DNA of 64,000 bases from Oscheius dolichura (lineage: Eukaryota > Nematoda > Chromadorea > Rhabditida > Rhabditidae), in contig OW051495.1 of the NCBI GenBank assembly GCA_932521035.1, positions 6,448,001 to 6,512,000 of the forward strand, read 5' to 3'. This document shows positions 57,333 to 64,000 of the stretch, one piece after another. Made by a program: the position numbers and the translations under genes. The first letter of the stretch is position 1; the number at the start of each line of letters is the position of its first letter. Below the pieces are notes generated by a model. The model searched no databases. It saw only the letters and a list, made by a program, of their open reading frames with translations, and was not told where the DNA came from.

Positions 57333-57484
57333 GGCCGGCCTCTTCTGATAAAATTCCCCCCAGTTGTGAACTCACAATATACATAAAGATATTCTATGTA
57401 TTTTTAGACCCCGTACGACAACACAGAGAGATTTATTACGGTAGTCCTCATCATCATTCGTCACCCCCTTCCTCGAGGTCGGGA

Positions 57485-57797
57485 TTAATCGCGGCCGGAC
57501 GCCAGTTCCAGGAAGAGAAACGACTGTGGGGATAGGCGAGGCGCTTGCTCGGCTGCGGTCGCCAACGGTTCGTGTTCCCTGAAAGGATTCTGATTGAACA
57601 AGGAAGTCAAAAGTAATCCACACACACTTGCAGAGGGTTGACATTGAAACGGGGCCTCATATGTTCTGATCAGGTGGTAGAACTATGCTTAACTGAGCTA
57701 GGGGCCAGAGGAAGTAAAGTGACTTACAGTAGACTCTAAAGGGCAAGACAGCGGGGAGAGCCAGAGAGAGGACGAGCAGGAGCAGAAGCAGCTTCAT
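57485..57797 (-). CDS. Small secreted peptide precursor
   Basis: MKLLLLLLVLSLALPAVLPF, a strong signal peptide, is followed by a donor gtaagtc and, after cctttcag, a second exon reading EHEPLATAAEQAPRLSPQS and ending LELASGRD-stop. The total is about 57 residues, with no Cys in the mature part and no obvious dibasic sites. It could be a peptide hormone or a surface peptide; the family is not recognised. Confidence 0.45.
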
Positions 57798-58424
57798 GTC
57801 TTCTTCTGAAAATGGTCACTCACGGCCGTTAAAGGTTATAATCCTTGCGATGGGAGGCTTCGTGGAAAGAGAAATGAGTTATGGGCCGGATCAAAAACAT
57901 GAGGAACCTTTGCAGGGATCAAAAGAGACGAAGAGACATGAGAGAGACTCTTTTGACAACTGACATGGATGGGAAATGGGCAGATTGTCTTTCACCTGGA
58001 GGAGAGAATGGTCATAATGTACAAGGAGAAAAGGAATGCTCGGAATTTAATAGTTAAGCACAAAGGAAAAAGGCAAGGAAAAGTCGGTCACCCTCCTCCT
58101 AAAAGCTCCCTCTTTTGAGCTATTCGGGGTTTCCTAGACGGCTGCTATTTCCTCTCCTCTACGATGAGAGTACTCCGCGTATTTTTGGCCGTAATCACTT
58201 TTCCCCTTCATACAAGTGTTGAATAGGGGGTCGACTCGTCGACTGATAAACAATTCACACGAGAAGAGTATGCGAATAGAATAGGAGAAGGGAGAGAGAG
58301 GAACAGGTCGACTCAATGGTTTAGAGCAGTATAACTCGCCTCGGTGTGTGTTGATCCCACACCAAATCACACAAGATATCATATTTCTAAACAGACTCCC
58401 AGCTGGCTGCAGCTAGTCATTTTC
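57798..58424. other. Divergent spacer; no gene seen
   Basis: About 630 bp between divergent small-peptide and 4-TM genes. No exon is supported. Confidence 0.4.
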
Positions 58425-58962
58425 ATGGCCGGCCCTTTTTCGATAGATGACTACAATCCCCTCCGGTATGCCCCGACGAAGAAGCCGGTGTCTCTTGTGA
58501 CCCTGCTCCAGCTGCTCCTCGTCCTCCCCACTTTTGTCGAGGTCTCCTTCGTCCTGACGAGAGACAGCAAATATTTCGAACACGAGACAACCAGGTAGAC
58601 GAAGGAGAGAAAAGAGAAACATCTAAATAGGACCTGTTCAGGGCTACGGTAGTCGTCTGTTGGTGGGTCCTGCTCCTCTGGATGCTTACCATCTCCGTCA
58701 ATATCTATGCCATCCTCACCAATTCCTATATGATGATCGTCCCCAACATCCTCTTCTGTGTTAGTTCTCCTTGTTCCAGCTGGGTAAGACTGTTCAGGTA
58801 GTGCTGGCCCTCCCCTCGTATGCCGCCTTCATTGTGCTCGTGTCATACGACGGGGTCGTCAGTTTCAGTTCCCTGGCCTCCTTCGTGGAGTGTGCCCTGG
58901 TCGCGGGGACCATCTACTGGGAGACGGCGGCCTTCATCCAGATGAAGGAGATACTCGGCTGA
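58425..58962 (+). CDS. Four-helix membrane protein, unknown family
   Basis: Starts MAGPFSIDDYNPLRYAPTKK. Four hydrophobic segments follow: VTLLQLLLVLPTFVEVSFVL, VCWWVLLLWMLTISVNIYAI, VQVVLALPSYAAFIVLVSY and CALVAGTIYWETAAFIQ. It ends MKEILG-stop. The N- and C-termini are predicted cytosolic. The topology resembles MARVEL-type proteins, but no signature residue proves it. The second intron could be 41 nt (donor gtcccc) or 20 nt (donor gttagt); both keep phase. The stop lies 22 bp from the stop of the convergent chemoreceptor. A GC-AG intron from 58958 would instead extend the frame to 59147 antisense to that receptor's last exon, which I consider less likely. Confidence 0.65.
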
Positions 58963-58971
58963 CTATCTCTA

Positions 58972-58977
58972 TTTATT
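58972..58977 (-). terminator. Poly(A) signal of receptor-like gene 1
   Basis: AATAAA on the minus strand 8 nt after the receptor stop at 58985. It supports that stop as the true end. Confidence 0.55.
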
Positions 58978-58984
58978 GTTCTGT

Positions 58985-60414
58985 TTACATAGCTGTGATT
59001 GAATTAATATTGGATGAAACGCGGGAACTGGAAGGCCTAGTCGGCCGGGTGAAGTTGGTGATCTTCCTGTGCTTCGGCTTCTTCAATTCGGCACTGGTCA
59101 GGAGGATGAAGAAGGGCGAGACGCCGGCTGCCATCGAGTACGACTGAAAGGTCTCTGATCGCCTCTGCCATTCTCTTACAATGTTCAATATCCTCCGGAC
59201 ATTGTAGACGATGGATCGATCAATATCGGGAAAAGTAAATACGTAGGTCATCAGTAAACAGTACACCTGGAAACGGACTGCCTCTTCCCGGACGACTGGG
59301 TCCAAACCTCGAAGGAGGCAAACATCATCACCGACTGCAGGAGTACAACGAGTTCCATTTTCCTCGAGCGAACGAATTTCCTCTCTAATACGATTTTGAT
59401 GATAATGAGAAGGTAGAGGACAAAGGAGACAATCGGCAGGTAGATCAGATTAGCTGTATACCACTGGAAAGAGACGCCTCTTTTGGGAGGGAGGAGGAGG
59501 AGACTCACATCAATGACCGGGGCGGCATCGATACTGTTCAGATCATAACAGCCGAAAGTGAAGAAGCCGACCATCTCGTAACGAAAATAACAGGAGAAAC
59601 GGTACATGTACTGGACAAGGACGACGCCGGCTGCCATGGGAAGGAGGACAGCCGCGACCAGGGCAGCTCTGAAGGGGTACTGTAGGATGCGGTCTGCTCA
59701 CTTGTTGGCCATCTTCTCCTCTGGAACTTGGAGGACAATCACGGTGAAGCGAAGCAGGGCGATGAGCAAGTTGAGGTACTGGACGATCTGTTCGCAGACG
59801 AGGTGGAGGTGGTAGAAGAACTGGTAAAAGGCTGAAGAGGGAGGCTGACTCCGAGGATTGACAAGAACCTACGGGTGAAGGTATACCAACCGACTTCGGA
59901 GCTCTTCCCATCTGTGGAATATGTGTCGAGGATGGTGACAACGGGCAGTTCACAGACACAGTCACAGAGGATGGTCACCAGGTTGACTATACAGAAGTAG
60001 GTCAAGAGGAAGAAGAACGAACGCTAGAGACCGCTCATTATAAGGTATCCAAGGGGAGGATACCTTGAGGAGATTCTTTATCCTGTAGAGGATGACCAAA
60101 AGAAGTGTCCCGTTCATAAGGAGAGAGAAGATGAGCACGAGAACACTGAGGATGTTGAAGAAGTAGTAGAAGAAGCCCTTCTCGTTGTTGGGCATCTCGA
60201 ACTGAGGCTGGAAGGATGGACAGCTGAGGGCAGGAAAAGGTTACTGTACCTGGATGAAGGGGGATCGTGTCCAGTATTCTTCTTCCGGACCACCATAATC
60301 AGGCAGCAGCCCCCGGCCACGGATGAATGAAGGGTCGAACGGTGGTTCAGTGGCATTCCCGCTGTCTATGTCCGTTTTGTTCCGAAGAAACGGCGGTATC
60401 CGAAAGTCGTCCAT
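58985..60414 (-). CDS. 7TM chemoreceptor-like protein 1
   Basis: Starts MDDFRIPPFLRNKTDIDSGN, an extracellular N-terminus with N-glycosylation sites. Then TM1 (ILSVLVLIFSLLMNGTLLLV), TM2 (FCIVNLVTILCDCVCELPVV), TM3 (YHLHLVCEQIVQYLNLLIAL, LLRFTVIVL), TM4-5 (MAAGVVLVQYMYRFSCYFRY, CYDLNSIDAAPVIDV, LIYLPIVSFVLYLLIIIKIV), TM6, then RRILNI. A 36-nt intron (gtaaga...tttcag) leads to TM7 (MAAGVSPFFILLTSAEL) and a basic tail. It is clearly paralogous to the next gene (CVCELPVVTIL versus ICNVPVVTFL). The family is not one I can name, but the layout is that of nematode serpentine chemoreceptors. An upstream in-frame ATG at 60501 is an alternative start. Confidence 0.75.
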
Positions 60415-60841
60415 TGGTCGAAGAGCAGTTACAACAGACTGCTGACGACCACGGTTTGTGAGAGGCAGGTGATTTCTCCACGAGCACGCTACCCCCTCCA
60501 CCTGCTGTCCACAATCGGGTTACTTATCCAATAACAGGATCCGAAGTATGTTACTCAGCTAAACACAAGATCTGTATTAGACGTGCACATGGTTCTCTCG
60601 ACTTCTAGATGTCTGAACCCGTAAGGATCACTCCGAACGATGAGTCAAATAACAACGAATTTTCACTCCCTTCAAATTACGGGTTCAATCCTCCCAGGCG
60701 ATCTTTTGACCCACTACATACCCGGACCCATCAGACTTACCTGAAATTCTCCATATTTTTCTGGCCTTTCCAAAAATACCCGCTATTATCTCCCTCTTTT
60801 TTCCTTGTCTCGGCCGTAATTTCTATAATGGACGCCACAAA

Positions 60842-62272
60842 TCAAAGGACGAAGTCGCAACAATTATGGAATACGTAAGTGGGAAATACTTTATTCTGAG
60901 CACCCTTCGGCAGGGCGTAGAAACATTTTCGGATGATTTGGTGGAGGAGGCTGCTCCTCCTTTTCTTCTTCTTCTTCGGGTCGTGTTCTATCCCGGCGGC
61001 TAGGAGGAGGACAGGCGCCACGGCGGCAGCCAGAGTATCCGCCTGAAGTGTCCTGCTTATTAGTTCCTTCTGCCACCTACAGTATCCAGAATTCTCCGGG
61101 TGTTGAACACGAGACCCCGGTCGACCATCTGCTGTGTCATGAGATAAATAGTCAACATCCCGGCCAGCTAAACACGGATTACGAAAGCTACCGTATACCC
61201 TGATTACTTCTAATGTGATGAAGATGATGAAAGACTGGATGAGGACAGTCCTCTCCAGGTTGTGGGTGTTGAAATTCATTTTGAGCCACATGATTCGGAT
61301 GAAAATGATGAGATAGAGGATGAACACCAGGATGGGCAGGTAGATCCTCGTGAGGTAATAACCCTGGAATTGTCCTCAACTCCATCCACTCAGATCCACT
61401 AACAAAAAAGATGGGGGATGCATGGAAGCTATTCAGATCATAGCAGCCAAAATTGAAGTACCCTGCCATAAATTCGTATCGAAAGTAGCAGCTGTAGAGC
61501 ATCATGAACGCTACTTGGATACAGGAGGCCGTCAGGCTGAACCCGACGAGGAGAACTAGACCAACTCTAGAGAGATTTGTCTTGATCTTTTGGCAGGGAG
61601 CTAACCGGTGGAAGAGGATGTTCTCCAGAGACGGCATGACGACGATTACGAAGCGGAGGACAGCTATCCACAGGGTCAGCCACTGTACCATCTGCTCGCC
61701 GACCAACTCGAGGTTGTAGAAGATCTGGTAGAATACTGTAGATGTCATACAATTTAGAGAGGGGCACAACAGACCGGTGAAGGTGTAGTCGGAGATCTCC
61801 GAGGTCTGGCTATCCTTAGACACGGAGCTGAGGAAAGTAACAACCGGGACATTGCAGATCGCATCGGCCACTCCCCCGATCACATTGACCAGGCAAAAGA
61901 TGAAGATTAGGATGAAAAATGGCTTCTGAACTATTCAAGTGGAGGAGAAGAGGAGACTCACCTTTGAGATCTTACTCCAATTTTTTTCTATCTTTCGCAA
62001 GAGATACGAGTTGAGGACGAGCGAGAGGGAGATAACCACGAGATACAGAATGATGAAGAAATAATAGAGGAAATTCTTGTCATTGGCATAGACTTCAAGG
62101 AGAGGCTGGAAAGGGGAGAGTGTTGGGAACTATTTCTGGTTGACACCTCATGGTATGGCGATCTTGGATCATCTGAATGGCCGCCACCAATTTGTCTTGA
62201 TCTGCCTGGTAGACTGGTTACAGTTGTATTAGAGAGTTCTTTCTGTACTTCTCCGGGAATAGGTCGGTCCAT
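60842..62272 (-). CDS. 7TM chemoreceptor-like protein 2 (tandem paralog)
   Basis: Starts MDRPIPGEVQKELSNTT. TM1 is YYFFIILYLVVISLSLVLNS. TM2 is LIFIFCLVNVIGGVADAICN, followed by VPVVTFLSS and SEISDYTFTG. TM3 is FYNLELVGEQMVQWLTLWIA with AVLRFVIVV. Then GLVLLVGFSLTASCIQVAF, the extracellular SCYFRYEFMAGYFNFGCYDL loop (nearly the same motif as gene 1), TM5, TM6, RRILDT, a short intron and TM7 (LAAAVAPVLLLAAGI) with a poly-Lys tail (KKKKKRRSS). The 3' end is taken at the stop at 60842, but a further splice after 60890 is possible. Gene 1 lies 430 bp downstream on the same strand; they are tandem duplicates that have diverged. Confidence 0.75.
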
Positions 62273-63030
62273 ACGGATAGGAGAAGCGGAAGGGGTGGGA
62301 TACGCGCGACTGGCTGACTACGGGGCCCCGCTAAATAGGTTGCAGATTAATAATTCTCCGAAAAACACATTTACTGATTCATTTGGAATAACCAGAGACT
62401 ACGAGCGGTAGTATATAGTGGGGCAACCATTAGCAGGGGAATCTAATTACAAGAGAACAACGGAGAAGGAAGAGGACAGATGATAACAGAAGAGACTTTA
62501 TTCGACAACAAGGGTCTCGGACAACGACAGGGGAGATCATGCTCTGGAATACAGGTAGCAAGAGGCGTCGCTGCCATACTGGCGAAGGAAGTGGTGGAAT
62601 GACGAGAGACGTGAACACTAGTGCCAGTAATACGGGCTCCTTTACGATAACATCATTATAACCACGAAGAAAAGGAAGGGAACATGGCCAGCCTCGATAC
62701 AATGGCTAGAAAAACAGGAGGACGATAGAGTATGCAGAATAGATAAAAGAAACTAAATGCAAGTATAAGTATACGGAGACAAAGCTTTCGAGGTTATTTT
62801 ACATTAGAGGGCATCGAGAGATTATCGGACACACGGTGGGTTGAAAAAGAGGGGAAAATACGAGTGGAAAGTGAGTGAAGTGTAGATGCCGGGTACGATT
62901 AAAAGTGATAATTATATGGAAAAAGGTGAGGTTAGAAAAAGCTAGATATGGGAGGGATAGAGATTGGAGAGAGTAAATGAGGTGAGGGAAATGGGAAAAG
63001 GTGACTTTTAGAGGAAGTGTTAGCCGTTGT
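62273..63030. other. Intergenic stretch; no gene seen
   Basis: About 760 bp between two minus-strand receptors. No exon is supported. Confidence 0.4.
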
Positions 63031-64000
63031 CTAGTTCCAGAACTTCTCCAAGATGACAAAGTGCTGCTCTCGACGGTCCTCCATCCACAGAACATGGTTG
63101 TCTAAATGTCCGGGTTCTCCTATGAAGAATGCGACACTCACAATCAGGTCTGCCTGCCAACTTTTGGAAGATGTTGCGACGGGGATAGCGGATGAGACAC
63201 CAGGTGAAGACGATGTTGCCAAGGACCATCAACTGAACATTTTGGGATTAAAATAGCATATAAAGAAGACGCACGTAGTGATAAGTCATGAACGAATAGC
63301 CGAAGGTGATTTGCCCGTAGTACTTGATCGAGGCGAAGCGGACGACGAAGGCCAGGAGGTGGCAGAGGGCCTCCCCCATTAGACACTTCAGAAGGACCTT
63401 GTTGTATCTCTTCATAATGGAACACTACAATTAATTCAATTCGGGGTGTCATCCCAAGTCTTACGTGGTAACGCTCCTCCAGGTTTTGTCCAATATCAGC
63501 CCGGTAAGTGCGGACACACTCGTACATTGCGCCGTAGAGTGACTAAATTTTCTATGCTCTGCCCCTATCATCCCTACCGGTGCAGCCGCAATATGAAGCA
63601 AGAAGAAGACGAGGGTGGTCATTAGTTCTTTTCCTGCAGATTCTTGCAGCCCGTCTGAACAGCTACAGTATCCCCAAACGAGGTAAACTGACCAGTTATG
63701 TATCCAAAGGTAGCGTAGTAGTTGGCGACGAAGATGATGACGATGTAGACGAGGAACAGGAAGGAGCGCTTGGTGACAGGGTAATTCTTGTTGGTGTTAC
63801 GTTCTAATGCGACGAGGAGAGAGAGACAGACATGGACACAGACGGACATCTCGTGGATGAAGATGGAACTCCCGTAGGAGGAGGTCGGCATTCCTGAAGA
63901 GACGAGGATTCCCTTCTTTCGGGAAAAGCCACCCTACCATCGGCAATGATCCCCCCGAAGTGGACAGGCGTCTGGTTGTTTGTTTCGAACTGGTAGATGG
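63031..64000 (-). CDS. sra/srab-like 7TM chemoreceptor, 5' end beyond the window
   Basis: Exons in order: YQFETNNQTPVHFGGIIAD, then MPTSSYGSSIFIHEMSVCVH with CLSLLVALERN, then KRSFLFLVYIVIIFVANYYA, then MYECVRTYRADIGQNLEERY, then SIMKRYNKVLLKCLMGEALC with HLLAFVVRF, then the last exons near the stop (REQHFVILEKFW). The ALER after TM3 and L-E-x-R-Y-x-V before the next helix resemble the SRA/SRAB superfamily. The N-terminal exons lie past 64000. The splice between 63160 and 63210 is uncertain. Confidence 0.7.

Noticed and set aside
58993-59147. Last exon of the 4-TM gene through a GC-AG intron
   Set aside because: The frame ends naturally at 58962, and the region is better explained as the antisense of the receptor TM7 exon, which has paralog and poly(A) support.
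1-64000. CRISPR arrays, bacterial operons, phage or rRNA genes
   Set aside because: Nothing of the kind is visible; every recognisable gene is an intron-containing animal gene.

Overview
The window is nuclear DNA of a nematode. The evidence is read from the sequence and from general family knowledge. It holds a transthyretin-like (TTR) secreted protein, an osm-9/ocr-type TRPV channel, ShKT-domain and Ly6-like secreted proteins, str/srh- and sra-like chemoreceptors, a GT11 fucosyltransferase-like enzyme and two nematode-type globins. Introns are very short (many 31-45 nt, GT...AG). Many start codons lie 1-30 nt after a consensus (t)ttncag 3' splice site, as expected for spliced-leader trans-splicing. 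I cannot name the species.

Region 1-26.5 kb: an ITP/CHH-like neuropeptide gene (-), a complete Na+/Ca2+ exchanger (-), a GT11 enzyme with an apparent frameshift (+), a multi-pass receptor-like gene followed by a basic/acidic ORF (+), a globin (-) just downstream of a chemoreceptor (-) whose long intron carries a TIR element, a second globin (+) with an unusual CD1 residue, then a TRPV channel (+) tail-to-tail with a TTR-like gene (-).

Region 26.5-50 kb looks more A+T-rich by eye and holds housekeeping genes: UTP21/WDR36 (-), a Smad that lacks an MH1 domain (+), V-ATPase subunits c and C as a probable two-gene operon (-), an hnRNP F/H-like RNA-binding protein (+), UPF2/SMG-3 (+) and cullin-1 (+).

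Region 50-64 kb returns to G+C-richer, environment-facing genes: a head-to-head pair of paralogous Ly6-like secreted proteins, a two-domain ShKT protein with a recent internal duplication, several small secreted or acylated proteins, a second TIR element, a 4-TM protein and three chemoreceptor-like 7TM genes on the minus strand, the last cut by the window end.

Exon models were assembled by eye from splice consensus, reading phase and family similarity. Boundaries I checked by phase are given; others are approximate. No database search was possible.
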